From the NCBI RefSeq assembly GCF_015291625.1, contig NZ_CP030047.1, positions 3,410,001 through 3,474,000 on the forward strand: a stretch of 64,000 nucleotides of DNA. Reading direction: 5' to 3'. Below the pieces are notes generated by a model. The model was given only the letters and a program-made list of their open reading frames with translations, was not told where the DNA came from and made no database searches. This document shows, in pieces, positions 1 through 8,394 of this stretch (positions are counted from its first letter, which is position 1; every line of letters starts with the position of its first letter). A program made the translations under genes and the position numbers. The stretch comes from Bradyrhizobium sp. CCBAU 53421. GTDB taxonomy: Bacteria; Pseudomonadota; Alphaproteobacteria; Rhizobiales; Xanthobacteraceae.

Positions 1-1
1 G

Positions 2-949
2 ACGCTGGTGCTGCTCGGGCCGTCCGGGTGCGGCAAGACGACCATGCTGCGCATCATCGCGGGCCTCGAACTGCCGGACGCGGGCGGCAAGGTGCTGTTC
101 GACGGCAAGGACATGACCTCGGTTCCGATCGAGCGGCGCAATGTCGGGATGGTGTTTCAGTCCTACGCGCTGTTCCCCAACATGACGGTAGCCGACAACA
201 TCGCCTACGGGCTGAAGATCCGGGGTGTTGCCAAAGGCGAGCGTGCCGCACGCATCGCCGAACTGGTTGCTCTCACCAACATCACGGGATTGGAGAATAG
301 GCGGATCGACCAGCTTTCGGGCGGCCAGCGCCAGCGCGTAGCGCTGGCGCGCGCTGTCGCGATCCGGCCCGGCATCTTGCTGCTCGACGAGCCCTTGACC
401 GCGCTCGATGCCGCCTTGCGCGATCGGCTGCGCAGCGAACTCAACCGGCTGCTGCGCGCGCTCGGAATCACGACGATCTATGTCACTCACGATCAGGCCG
501 AAGCCATGGAATTGGGCGACCGCATCGTCGTGATGCGGAAAGGTGCGATCGCCCAGATCGGTACGCCGCGCGAAGTCTACTTCGCGCCGAACGACCGCTT
601 CGTGGCGGAATTCATCGGAGCGGCGAATATCGTCGAAGCTCCGATCGAGAACGGCGTATTGATCCTGCCCGGCGGGCGATTGCCGATCGCGGGTGGCGCG
701 ACGGCTGCGACCGCGACCGTGATGATCCGCCCCGAAACCATTCGCGTGATGGACGCCGGGGCAGGGCTGCTCGTGGGCACCGTCGATTCCGTCAGCTTCA
801 CTGGCGACCGGCAGCGGATTGTCGTAAGCGGTGCATCAGGCAAGCCGCTCAATGTCGACGCGCCCAACACGATCCAGTCCAAGGTCGGCGATCGAATAGG
901 GCTTTCGATCGCGCCCGACGCTGTACGTCTCCTGCCGTCCGAACCCTAG
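2..949 (+). CDS. ABC transporter ATP-binding protein (5'-truncated by window edge)
   Basis: This is the ATPase subunit of an ABC importer of the PotA/FbpC/UgpC type, which energises uptake at the inner membrane. The window opens inside the gene: the open frame is uninterrupted from base 2 and the Walker A motif (GPSGCGKTT) comes almost at once, so about 35-40 N-terminal residues lie outside. Further on are the Q-loop (VFQSYALFP), the signature LSGGQRQR, Walker B (LLLDEPLTALD) and the switch His (VTHDQAEA). A C-terminal TOBE-like regulatory region of about 80 residues follows, typical of the MalK/PotA group. A phosphodiesterase gene starts 9 bp after the stop, so the two are probably cotranscribed. 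The substrate cannot be read from the ATPase; the neighbour hints at a phosphodiester or phosphonate compound. Confidence 0.93.
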   Translation, partial: TLVLLGPSGCGKTTMLRIIAGLELPDAGGKVLFDGKDMTSVPIERRNVGMVFQSYALFPNMTVADNIAYGLKIRGVAKGERAARIAELVALTNITGLENRRIDQLSGGQRQRVALARAVAIRPGILLLDEPLTALDAALRDRLRSELNRLLRALGITTIYVTHDQAEAMELGDRIVVMRKGAIAQIGTPREVYFAPNDRFVAEFIGAANIVEAPIENGVLILPGGRLPIAGGATAATATVMIRPETIRVMDAGAGLLVGTVDSVSFTGDRQRIVVSGASGKPLNVDAPNTIQSKVGDRIGLSIAPDAVRLLPSEP

Positions 950-958
950 GATTGATCG

Positions 959-1798
959 ATGCCTTCGAAACCGATCCTCATCGCGCAGATATCCGACCTC
1001 CACATCAAGCCGCCAGGAACGTTGGCCTATGGCCGGGTCGACACCGCGAAGGCGCTCGAACGTTGCGTGGCGGCGCTCGGCGCATTCGAGCCCGCACCCG
1101 ATTTCGTCGTCATCTCGGGCGACCTCGTCGATACACCGTCGGTCGAGGAATACGACTATCTCAAGCAATTGCTCGCGCCGTTGCGCGTTCCGTTTGCCGG
1201 CATTCCCGGCAATCACGACTCGCGCCAGTGGATGCGCGAAGCGCTTCCTGCCGCGCCCTATGTTCACCCGACCGGCCCACTCGATCAGAAGATCGAGGTG
1301 AACGGCCTCGATCTCCTGCTGCTTGACTCAAGCGTCGCCGGCAAGCCGCACGGCATGCTCGAAGCATCCACGCTGCATTGGCTGGACGCGGCGCTGGCGA
1401 CGGCGGCCACCCGGCCGGCGCTGCTTTTCCTGCATCATCCGCCATTCAAGGGCGGCATCTGGCATATGGACCGGCAAGACCTCTTCAATGCCGACGCATT
1501 GGCGGAAATCGTCAGGCGTCACCCGCGTGTTCGTCTGATCGCGTGCGGCCACGTCCATCGTGCGATGCTGACCACCTTCGCCGGGATTCCCGTGACAATA
1601 TGCCCCGCGCCGAACCATGCGGTCGACCTCGACCTCGGACAGCTCCGCGAACCCTCGTTCAAGGTGGAACCGCCCGCATTTCATTTGCACACATGGTTTT
1701 CCGGCCAGGATTTTGGACAGCTGGTCACGCACCAGATCCCGATCGGTCAGTTCGATGGGCCGCATCCGTTCTTTGGGCCGGACGGCAAGCTGCTGTGA
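959..1798 (+). CDS. GpdQ/CpdA-like metallophosphoesterase (phosphodiesterase)
   Basis: A 279-residue calcineurin-fold phosphoesterase expected to hydrolyse phosphodiesters with a two-metal centre. All the metal-ligand motifs are visible in order: DLH near residue 13, GDLVD near 52, GNHD near 83, HHPP near 158 and GHVH near 194. The length and the LLLLDSS and HHPP blocks resemble glycerophosphodiesterase GpdQ and the CpdA/Icc group. There is no signal peptide, so it is probably cytoplasmic. The gene starts 9 bp after the ABC ATPase gene, suggesting that the transporter imports a phosphodiester which this enzyme opens. That role is inference; a cyclic-nucleotide phosphodiesterase is the main alternative. 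No clear ribosome site other than weak purines precedes the ATG. Confidence 0.85.
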   Translation: MPSKPILIAQISDLHIKPPGTLAYGRVDTAKALERCVAALGAFEPAPDFVVISGDLVDTPSVEEYDYLKQLLAPLRVPFAGIPGNHDSRQWMREALPAAPYVHPTGPLDQKIEVNGLDLLLLDSSVAGKPHGMLEASTLHWLDAALATAATRPALLFLHHPPFKGGIWHMDRQDLFNADALAEIVRRHPRVRLIACGHVHRAMLTTFAGIPVTICPAPNHAVDLDLGQLREPSFKVEPPAFHLHTWFSGQDFGQLVTHQIPIGQFDGPHPFFGPDGKLL

Positions 1799-2089
1799 GC
1801 GGGCGGCGTTGACCGGTCACACGGACGGGTCTTGTCAGGCGAGATTGCGGTTGCTGGGCGGATTTTCCAGACCACGGGCAGCCATTGCCTACAATTGAGC
1901 GTTGCATAGGCACATATTTATTCCAAATTGTACCTTGGATGCCTTCCAGCCCGATCTTACCGGGGCGGACCTTTTGTTGCTGTAGGCCCCCGGCGGGGCT
2001 ATAGTCCATTCCGCTTTCATTGATCGATGGCTCGTCGGTGTCGCGCTGTGGCGCGCCGATCGAACGCAACACAATCAGTCTGGATCACG
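1799..2089. other. intergenic region upstream of the CRP/FNR-type gene
   Basis: About 290 bp without a supported gene. It must contain the promoter of the CRP/FNR-type gene. The only clear structure is a short GC-rich hairpin (GCCCC-CGGC-GGGGC, near 1986-1999) followed by mixed sequence rather than a T-run. I saw no CRP-type or FNR-type palindrome here. Confidence 0.4.
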
Positions 2090-2827
2090 ATGACCGGTGC
2101 GCCGCCCATTGAACGAACTGCCGGCGCGCCGTTGTTCTCGAACAACAAGCTGTCGGTGCTGCGCAAGCATCCTTACTTTGCCGATCTCGAGCCCGAGGCA
2201 TTCGATCAGCTCTGCCGCTACGCCAAGCACATCACGCTGAAGCGTGGGACGACGATCTTCTCCAAGGGGGATCCGGGCACCAGCCTGATCGCGGTGATCT
2301 CGGGCACGGTGAAGATCAGCATCTCCTCGCCGGATGGTCGCAACGCGATCCTGAACCTGATCGAGGCGGGCGAGATCTTCGGGGAGATCGCGCTGCTCGA
2401 CGGCCTGTCGCGGACCGCCGATGCCACCGCCAACACCAACTGCGAGCTGTTCGTCATCGACCGGCGCGAGTTCATTCCGTTCGTGCGCAGCCAGCCGACG
2501 CTGGCGATGAAGTTTATCGAATTGCTTTGCGCGAGGCTGCGCTGGACCAGCGACCAGGTCGAGCAGGTGATCCTGCAGGACTTGCCCGGCCGTCTGGCGA
2601 GCGCGTTGCTGCGCCTCAGCGACAAGCACAAGCCGCAAGGGCGTACCATCTCGATCACCCAGCAGGAGATCAGCGAGATGGTCGGGATGACCCGCGAGAG
2701 CATCAACAAGCAGCTCCGCGCGTGGGCGACACGCGGCTGGGTCAGGCTCGAGCACGGTGCGATCGTCGTGCTGAAGCCCGAGTCGCTTCAGGAGCTGGTC
2801 GACGCCGGGGCTGATGACGGCGAGTAG
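2090..2827 (+). CDS. CRP/FNR family transcriptional regulator
   Basis: A 245-residue cyclic-nucleotide-binding-domain regulator with a C-terminal winged helix. Residues 20-140 form the cNMP fold; GEIFGEIALLDGLSRTA keeps the Glu (E99) and Arg (R108) that contact cAMP in E. coli CRP. The helix-turn-helix (residues 186-215) has recognition helix TRESINKQL. It retains the adjacent Arg-Glu pair that reads GTGA half-sites in CRP. There is no FNR-type N-terminal Cys cluster. The frame is open from 2027, but homologous sequence begins after the ATG at 2090, which I chose; the ribosome site is weak, so the start is uncertain. A perfect TGTGA-N6-TCACA palindrome lies 58 bp after its stop. Confidence 0.85.
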   Translation: MTGAPPIERTAGAPLFSNNKLSVLRKHPYFADLEPEAFDQLCRYAKHITLKRGTTIFSKGDPGTSLIAVISGTVKISISSPDGRNAILNLIEAGEIFGEIALLDGLSRTADATANTNCELFVIDRREFIPFVRSQPTLAMKFIELLCARLRWTSDQVEQVILQDLPGRLASALLRLSDKHKPQGRTISITQQEISEMVGMTRESINKQLRAWATRGWVRLEHGAIVVLKPESLQELVDAGADDGE

Positions 2828-2853
2828 CCATTCTGGCCGCGCGATCAATCCCG

Positions 2854-2867
2854 CATTTCACGAAATG
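2854..2867. promoter_or_regulatory. palindrome CATTTC-AC-GAAATG
   Basis: A perfect inverted repeat with 6-bp arms and a 2-bp centre in the 137-bp gap after the CRP/FNR-type gene. It lacks a T-run, so it is more like an operator than a terminator. Its binder is unknown. Confidence 0.35.
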
Positions 2868-2884
2868 GTGAGCCGGACAAGGCC

Positions 2885-2900
2885 TGTGAAACCATTCACA
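2885..2900. promoter_or_regulatory. CRP-type operator TGTGA-N6-TCACA
   Basis: The 16-bp sequence TGTGAAACCATTCACA matches the classic CRP consensus in both half-sites. It lies between the CRP/FNR-type gene and the small membrane-protein gene at 2965. The neighbouring regulator keeps the Arg-Glu pair that recognises GTGA, so it is a plausible ligand. Binding is inferred, not shown. Confidence 0.55.
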
Positions 2901-2964
2901 TCGGCCTTGCGTGCCCTGCGGTAAGTGACGCTTCGGTGGAGCACATCCAATCGTGGAGGAATCC

Positions 2965-3228
2965 ATGCAGGGCTCTTTCGACCATCGGCACCAGGACCCG
3001 GAGCGCAACTACCGGAGCTTCAGCATCAAGCTGATCGCTCTGCCGGTACTCGCGCTCGTCGCGTTGATTGGGATGCTGGTCAGCCACCCCGCCGCGGTGA
3101 AATGGATTTCGGACGCGGCGCAAGCGGAGTTCGCCGGAACCGACGCCGTCGACACCCCACTGCCCAGGATGGCGCAGCCCGCGCAGACGGCTCTGCCGCG
3201 CAGCGAGATGCGGACAAAGACCAACTGA
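2965..3228 (+). CDS. small single-pass membrane protein of unknown function
   Basis: An 87-residue protein I do not recognise. It has a hydrophilic N-terminus of about 18 residues and one predicted membrane helix (roughly residues 20-41, IKLIALPVLALVALIGMLV). A Pro/Ala-rich polar tail follows. The ATG at 2965 is favoured because GGAGGA lies 4 nt upstream; an in-frame GTG at 2953 would add four residues. Codon usage and the good ribosome site support a real gene. It lies downstream of a CRP-type palindrome, so it may belong to the regulon of the adjacent regulator. It ends 15 bp before the end of the convergent amidohydrolase gene. Confidence 0.6.
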   Translation: MQGSFDHRHQDPERNYRSFSIKLIALPVLALVALIGMLVSHPAAVKWISDAAQAEFAGTDAVDTPLPRMAQPAQTALPRSEMRTKTN

Positions 3229-3243
3229 TCGTTGGCACCGTCG

Positions 3244-4337
3244 TCACGCTGCAACCCCGAGCAGCTTGGCCGCAGTCCGGCCGAGAATGTTGGCCTTGTC
3301 GTCGTCGCTCAGCGATGGGCTGGCGAAGATGTGGTCGACCGGTGCCAGTTGCCATGGATAGGGATAGTCGCTCCCCAGCACGATCTGGCCGGCGCCAACC
3401 TGGGCGGCGAGGTGCCGGATCGCCTCGGGCGTGAAGATCAGCGAGTCGAAATAGATCTGCTTGAGGTATTCGGTCGGCGCCTTCTGCAACTTGATCTCCG
3501 GATTGCATCCCTTGGGCCCGACCAGGCAGGGATGGTCCGAGCGATCGGCATAGGAGGGGAGATAGCCGCCGCCATGCGCGGCGATGATCTTCAATCCCGG
3601 GAAGCGGTCGAGCGTGCCCTCGAAGATCAAATGAGAGAGCGCGATCGTGGTCTCGAGCGGATTGCCGATCGTGTTGCCGAGCCAGCCATTGCCGGAGAGC
3701 CGCTTGCCGAGCTCGGGCACGCCCTGCGGATGAATGAACAGGGGAACGCCGAGTTCCTCGGCCTTGGCCCACACGGGATGAAACTTCGGGTCGGAGAATT
3801 CGACGCCATCGACCACACCGCCGATCGCCGCGCCCTTCAACCCCTGCTTCTTCACCGCCGTCTCCAGCTCCTGCACCGCAAGGTCCGGCGCCTGCAGCGT
3901 CAGCGAGGCGAAGGCCGCGAAGCGCTCGGGCTTCGAGGCGCAGAGTTCGGCGAGCTTTTCATTCTGGATATTGACGATCTTCCCGGCGAGATCGCGGTCG
4001 CGGTCGTACCAGAACGGGTTGATCGAAAGCACTTCCATATCGACGCCTGCGAATCCATCGCGGCCAGGCGCTTGTCGATCTCGATGAAGGCTTCGGCGGC
4101 GCCGTTGACCGGCGGCAGTTGATATTTCCCGGCGTCGGCGCCGAGCAGGGCACCTGCTTCGCGGAAGTGGCAATGCGAGTGAATATCGATGGTCTTGACG
4201 CGCTTGCCGTCGACGCTGACCGGCAACTTCCGGCGCGGTTGTTGCGCATTCGCATTGTGGACCATTCCGCAGCCGCAGAACACGATGCCTGCCGTCGCCG
4301 TTGCTCCCGCTTTCAGGAAATCCCGCCTTGTGGTCAT
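3244..4337 (-). pseudogene. Tat-exported amidohydrolase (ACMSD-like TIM barrel), frameshifted
   Basis: The gene reads as an amidohydrolase of about 364 residues but is split by one frameshift. The ATG at 4337 is preceded by GGGAGG and starts a twin-arginine signal (TTRRDFLKAGATATAG, ending ...ANAQ). The metal motif HSHCHF follows. The first frame is lost after AAMDSQ, and the second frame resumes at GVDMEVLSINPFW. It then carries HPQG, AHGGGY and GSDYPYPW, typical of amidohydrolase_2 (ACMSD-like) proteins. Adding one base to the GG run at 4046-4047 (CC on the + strand) restores a continuous protein. It could be a real pseudogene or a sequencing error. It lies downstream of dctM in the TRAP operon, so the intact enzyme probably acted on the transported solute. 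Confidence 0.85.
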
Positions 4338-4507
4338 GACGATCGCCTCCCTGGTCTTTTTGTTATGGACGGGGAGCGTAGGGATGCCGGCGAGCGGTCG
4401 CAAGACCACACGCCGTGCGTGTCGCGCAATGTTGATCTGCTCAGACCGACTTGATCTCGGGCCCTGGCGATGATGTCGCGCCATTTCGGAACTTCGGCGT
4501 CACCGCT

Positions 4508-4621
4508 CTAGAGATCGAACACCGCCACCGCGCTGATCGGCGATGCCGTGCCGTCGCGCCATTTCATCGGCAGGCCGATGGGGGTGAACGGCCGCTGGCC
4601 AAGCAGGGCTTCGAGATTGCA
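4508..4621 (-). pseudogene. possible C-terminal relic of an unidentified gene
   Basis: The 321-bp gap between dctM and the amidohydrolase contains a 37-codon open stretch on the - strand ending at TAG (4508-4510). It encodes a plausible protein tail (NLEALLGQRPFTPIGLPM, then KWRDGTASPISAVAVFDL). There is no start codon or ribosome site at a sensible place, and upstream codons look degenerate. I do not recognise the family. The composition looks like real coding sequence, so a deleted gene is suspected, at low confidence. Confidence 0.25.
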
Positions 4622-4658
4622 CGGGCTTCGATGGCACCTCTGCAAGATGCCGCTTGCC

Positions 4659-5954
4659 TCAGTGTAGCACCTGAAGCTGCCGCGGCAGCCAGAGCGAGAT
4701 TTCCGGCAGATAGGTCACGCACATCAGGACAAAGAACATGACGGCGTAGAACGGCCAGATCTTGCGCATGACCTGCTCGATAGTGACCTTGCCGACCGCG
4801 CAGCCGACAAAGAGGATCGCGCCGACCGGTGGATGGCACAGGCCGATGCCGAGATTGAGCAGCATGATCATGCCGAAATGGACCGGATCGACGCCGAAGT
4901 TCTTCATGACCGGCAACAGGATCGGCGTGGCGATCAGGATCGATGGCGCCATGTCGACGAGCGTGCCGAGCACCAGCAGCAGCACATTGATCAGGAGCAG
5001 GATGACGTACTTGTTGTCGGAAATCGACAGGAAGAAGGCGGTCATCTTGGCCGGCATCTGCGTCAGCGCCATGATGTAGCCGACGCTGGAAGCGCAGGCG
5101 ATCAGCGTCATCACCATCGCGACGGTGCGCAGCGTGCGATGCAGCAGGACCGGCAGGTCGCGCCAGCGATAGTCGCGATAGATGAACATCGTGACGAAGA
5201 AGGCCCAGATGCAGGCGATCGCGCCGGCTTCGATTGCGGTGAAGATGCCGCCGAGAATGCCGCCCAAGATGATGACGAGCGTGATGAGGCCCCAGGAGGC
5301 ATCGACGGCGATCCGGATCGCGTCCTTGGCCGGCACGGTCTGGCCATGCGGGTGCTTCTCGCGATAGGCGACGGCAAGGCACAGGATGATCAGCGAGAAG
5401 CCGAGCAGCAGCCCCGGAAACACGCCGGCCATGAAGAGGGCGCTGATCGAGATCGTTCCGCCCGTCGCAAGCGAGTAGAGCACCGCATTATGGCTCGGCG
5501 GGACCAGAAGGGCCTGAACCGACGAGCTGATCGTCAGGTTGGTTGCGAACACGCGCGGATAGCCGTTCTTTTCCATCTGCGGGATCATCACCGAGCCGAT
5601 GGCGGACGTATCGGCGACGGCCGAGCCGGAAATGCCACTCAGGAACGTCGTCGCCAGCACGTTGACGATCGAAAGGCCGCCGCGCAGTCGCGTCAGTCCG
5701 ACCAGCACGTCGGCGAACGCGACCAGGCGCCGGGCCATGCCGCCCTCCGCCATGATCGCGCCGGCCAGCACGAAGAACGGGATGGTCAGCATCGCGACCT
5801 TGCTGACGCCGTCGGAAATCTTCAGCATCACCGCTTCCAGGGGAATGCCGATCCACAAGGCGCCGACAATCGCCGCCATCGCCAGCGAGTAGGCGATCGG
5901 CATGCCGATCACGAAACAGAACAGCATGGTCGCGAGCAGAATGAGGATATCCAT
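4659..5954 (-). CDS. dctM: TRAP transporter large permease (DctM)
   Basis: A 431-residue integral membrane protein, the usual length for the DctM/SiaM large subunit that forms the Na+-driven transport path. The protein is hydrophobic throughout, with about 11-12 membrane spans. Family-typical stretches include SGISGSAVADTSAIGSVM near residue 110, PPSHNAVLY near 153, and LINVLLLVLGTLVDMAPSI in the C-terminal half. The ATG at 5954 has GAGAGG upstream and lies 15 bp after dctQ, so the genes are translationally close. The order dctP-dctQ-dctM is the standard TRAP arrangement. The solute is unknown; a carboxylate is likely from the family. Confidence 0.93.
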   Translation of the reverse strand: MDILILLATMLFCFVIGMPIAYSLAMAAIVGALWIGIPLEAVMLKISDGVSKVAMLTIPFFVLAGAIMAEGGMARRLVAFADVLVGLTRLRGGLSIVNVLATTFLSGISGSAVADTSAIGSVMIPQMEKNGYPRVFATNLTISSSVQALLVPPSHNAVLYSLATGGTISISALFMAGVFPGLLLGFSLIILCLAVAYREKHPHGQTVPAKDAIRIAVDASWGLITLVIILGGILGGIFTAIEAGAIACIWAFFVTMFIYRDYRWRDLPVLLHRTLRTVAMVMTLIACASSVGYIMALTQMPAKMTAFFLSISDNKYVILLLINVLLLVLGTLVDMAPSILIATPILLPVMKNFGVDPVHFGMIMLLNLGIGLCHPPVGAILFVGCAVGKVTIEQVMRKIWPFYAVMFFVLMCVTYLPEISLWLPRQLQVLH

Positions 5955-5969
5955 CGTGGCCTCTCGCGA

Positions 5970-6482
5970 TCAATCGGCGGAAACGTCGCGGTGCGATGCG
6001 ATCGGATCGGGTGGCGCACCCAGGAAGATCCGTTCGATGATGAACAGCAGCAGACAGGCGCCGCCGATCGGAATCGGAAGATAGGTGGCGCCGACCGAAA
6101 GCGACGGGAAGTCGGCGATCGTGTTGTACCAGGTCACCTCGACGAGCCGGGCGCCCCAGATGATCATGAACAGCGCAATCAGCCCCATCAGCAACTGGAC
6201 GACAAGGTCGGTCAGGTTGCGCAGCGAGGCGGGCAGCTTGTTGGCGAAATATGCGACGTTCATATGCAGATTGAGCCGATATCCGGCGGCCGCACCGATG
6301 AACGTCACGACGATGGTGAGCAGCACCGCGAGAGGTTCGGGCCAGGATGCGGCGCTGTTCAGGACATAACGCGTGAACACGGCCCAGGGGATGACCGCCG
6401 AGATCAGGATCAGCGCTGCTGAGCCCGCGATGACGCAGGCAAGATACAAATAGTCCATCGCGCGGCGATATGATCCGGCCAT
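5970..6482 (-). CDS. dctQ: TRAP transporter small permease (DctQ)
   Basis: About 170 residues with four predicted membrane helices, as expected for the DctQ subunit that bridges binding protein and large permease. Family features include the conserved W and R in AVIPWAVFTRYVLNSAASWPE and a charged loop before the third helix. The ATG at 6482 is chosen because GGGGA lies 6 nt upstream; an ATG two codons earlier (6488) directly abuts that ribosome site. It is followed 15 bp later by dctM and preceded by dctP. Confidence 0.9.
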   Translation of the reverse strand: MAGSYRRAMDYLYLACVIAGSAALILISAVIPWAVFTRYVLNSAASWPEPLAVLLTIVVTFIGAAAGYRLNLHMNVAYFANKLPASLRNLTDLVVQLLMGLIALFMIIWGARLVEVTWYNTIADFPSLSVGATYLPIPIGGACLLLFIIERIFLGAPPDPIASHRDVSAD

Positions 6483-6524
6483 GTCCATTCCCCGTGCGAT
6501 GTCGATTTCCCGTGTGGCGCGGTA

Positions 6525-7550
6525 TCAGGCGGACTGGATACGTCCAATCATCTCCTGATATTTCGGGCCGTATTTGTCCCACACCGGCTTGACCGCATTC
6601 TGGAATGGCGTCTTGTCGGCAATCTCGATGATCTCGCACCCGGCGGCCTTCACCTTGTCCATCGCCTGCTGCTCGTAGGTGTTCCAGAGCCCGCGCTCTT
6701 CCATCTGCGCCTCGCGCGCAAGCTTCCTGATCAGCGCCTGGTCGTCGGCTGACAGCGCGGACCAGGCGCGTTTCGAGAACACCAGCAGCTCGGGAACGAT
6801 CAGGTGCTCGGTGAGCGAGAAGTGCTTCGCCGCGGTGTAGTGATTGCTGAAGACGTAGCTCGGCGGATTGTTCTCGGCGCCGTCGATGACGCCGGTCTGC
6901 AGTGCGCTGAACACCTGATCATAGCCCATCGCGACGCCGTTGCCGCCGAGCGCGTTCATCATGTCGATGAAGATCGGATTGCCGATGACGCGGAACTTGA
7001 GGCCCTTGATATCGGCGATCGTCTTGATCGCGTGCTTGGTGTTGTAGAGGCTGCGTGCTCCGGAATTCATCCAGCACAGCGCGACCAGTCCGGCATTCGG
7101 GCTTGCGGTGATCTTGTCCAGCAGCTCCTGGCCGATCGGGCCGTCCATCATCCGCTCGGCATGCGCCATGTTCTTGAACAGGAAGGGCATGTTGACGACA
7201 TTGATGTCGTCGACGATCGGGCCGATCGAGCCCGCGCTGACGCGCAGCATCTGGATCGCGCCGATCTGGGTTTGCTCGATGGTTTCCTTCTCGCCGCCGA
7301 GTTGCATCGAGGGGAACATCTGCACCGACAGGCGGCCATTGGTCGCCGCGGCCAGCTTCTTGCCTAGGTTTTCCGTCGCGACCACGGTCGGGTAGCCCGG
7401 CGGCTGGACGTCCGACGCCTTGAAGACGGCCTTTGCCTGGGCGAGCGCCGGCGACGTCACGATGGCTGCACCAAGGCCGGCGCCGATCCGGATGAGATCG
7501 CGACGGCTCAGCCCCGCCACGCGGCGCTGTGATCGGCGTGCATGATCCAT
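6525..7550 (-). CDS. dctP: TRAP transporter solute-binding protein (DctP)
   Basis: A periplasmic DctP-family binding protein of 341 residues. The N-terminus carries a twin-arginine signal (LSRRDLIRIGAGLG) ending ...SPALAQA, so export is probably by Tat. The mature part has the family block around RVIGNPIFIDMMNALG, containing the Arg that normally salt-bridges a carboxylate solute. GAENNPPSYVFSNHY follows, with the usual near-invariant Asn. The ATG at 7550 with AGGAAGG upstream is preferred over an ATG 7 codons earlier. It is the first gene of dctPQM plus amidohydrolase, with a GntR gene just upstream in the same direction. Confidence 0.92.
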   Translation of the reverse strand: MDHARRSQRRVAGLSRRDLIRIGAGLGAAIVTSPALAQAKAVFKASDVQPPGYPTVVATENLGKKLAAATNGRLSVQMFPSMQLGGEKETIEQTQIGAIQMLRVSAGSIGPIVDDINVVNMPFLFKNMAHAERMMDGPIGQELLDKITASPNAGLVALCWMNSGARSLYNTKHAIKTIADIKGLKFRVIGNPIFIDMMNALGGNGVAMGYDQVFSALQTGVIDGAENNPPSYVFSNHYTAAKHFSLTEHLIVPELLVFSKRAWSALSADDQALIRKLAREAQMEERGLWNTYEQQAMDKVKAAGCEIIEIADKTPFQNAVKPVWDKYGPKYQEMIGRIQSA

Positions 7551-7593
7551 GTCGTTTCCTTCCTGAAACATCTTGCCCGGATTTTTCGCTCGA

Positions 7594-8328
7594 CTAGTTC
7601 AGTTGGTCGAAGAACTCCGGATTGTTGTGTTTGGTGGTCGCAATGTCGGCCAGCAGCCGTTCCAGATGCCTGGCCATGGCGGTTCCGGCGGATGATGGAT
7701 CATGCGCCTCGATCGCGGTCATCACGGCCTCGTGCTCGGCGATCACCTCGGCCATTCGCCCGCGCTGCGGCAGGGTGAGACGCCGGAAGCGATCGACGTG
7801 AACCTTGACCTGCAGGATCAACCTCCAGATGCCCGGGTACCCTGCGATGTCGGCGATTGCGGCATGAAAGGCTTCGTCGGCCTGATGGAAAGCTTCGCGA
7901 TCTCCGGCCGCATCAGCCTCGCGCTGGCGTGCGAGGATGGAATGCAAGCCAAGGATCTGGCTCTTGCTCGCGCGTTCAGCGGCCATGCGGCTCGTGGTCT
8001 CCTCCAGCGACCTGCGGACGATGATCGCCTCAGGGAGGGCTGCGAGCGGGATGCGCGAGACGAAGATGCCGGATTGCGGGAAGATTTCGACCAGGCCCTC
8101 ATCCGAGAGACGGAGGATGGCTTCGCGCACGGGCGTCCGGCTTACGCCGAAGGACATCGCGATCTCCGCTTCGAGGATCGGATCACCGGGCTTGCGATGC
8201 AGCGACACCAATTCGGCGCGCAGGTCGGCGTGGATCCGCGCGGCAGCGGTCTCGGTACGAGGGCGGCCGCCCCGCTTGTGGCCGGCGAGGTTGCGAAGCT
8301 CAGACTTTTTCGGTGAGCGGCCGGGCAT
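7594..8328 (-). CDS. GntR family regulator (FadR/FCD type)
   Basis: A 244-residue transcription factor. Residues 30-95 form the winged helix with the GntR signature EAEIAMSFGVSRTPVREAI. The rest is an all-helical FCD ligand-binding domain, with Asp and His residues (DEAFHAAIAD, EHEAVMTAIEAHD, ARHLERL) that in this family bind a metal and a carboxylate effector. The frame is open far upstream, but the protein-like sequence starts at the ATG at 8328, preceded by GAGAG. The gene lies directly upstream of dctPQM in the same direction, so it probably controls the TRAP operon in response to its solute or a metabolite. An 18-bp near-palindrome sits 16 bp before its start. Confidence 0.88.
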   Translation of the reverse strand: MPGRSPKKSELRNLAGHKRGGRPRTETAAARIHADLRAELVSLHRKPGDPILEAEIAMSFGVSRTPVREAILRLSDEGLVEIFPQSGIFVSRIPLAALPEAIIVRRSLEETTSRMAAERASKSQILGLHSILARQREADAAGDREAFHQADEAFHAAIADIAGYPGIWRLILQVKVHVDRFRRLTLPQRGRMAEVIAEHEAVMTAIEAHDPSSAGTAMARHLERLLADIATTKHNNPEFFDQLN

Positions 8329-8343
8329 TATTGCTCTCAAAAT

Positions 8344-8361
8344 TGATATATTAGTATATGA
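8344..8361. promoter_or_regulatory. putative GntR operator (TGATATA-N4-TATATGA)
   Basis: An AT-rich inverted repeat with 7-bp arms (six of seven paired) in an otherwise GC-rich sequence, 16 bp upstream of the GntR gene. Its position suits autoregulation. It also marks the left boundary of the truncated dehydrogenase relic. Confidence 0.45.
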
Positions 8362-8394
8362 AATCGTCGCGCAAGGCAAATAGCTTGTTCCTCG

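Noticed and set aside
4833..6422. 529-codon open frame on the + strand
   Set aside because: Opposite dctM and dctQ; extreme His, Asp and Arg content and no recognisable domain.
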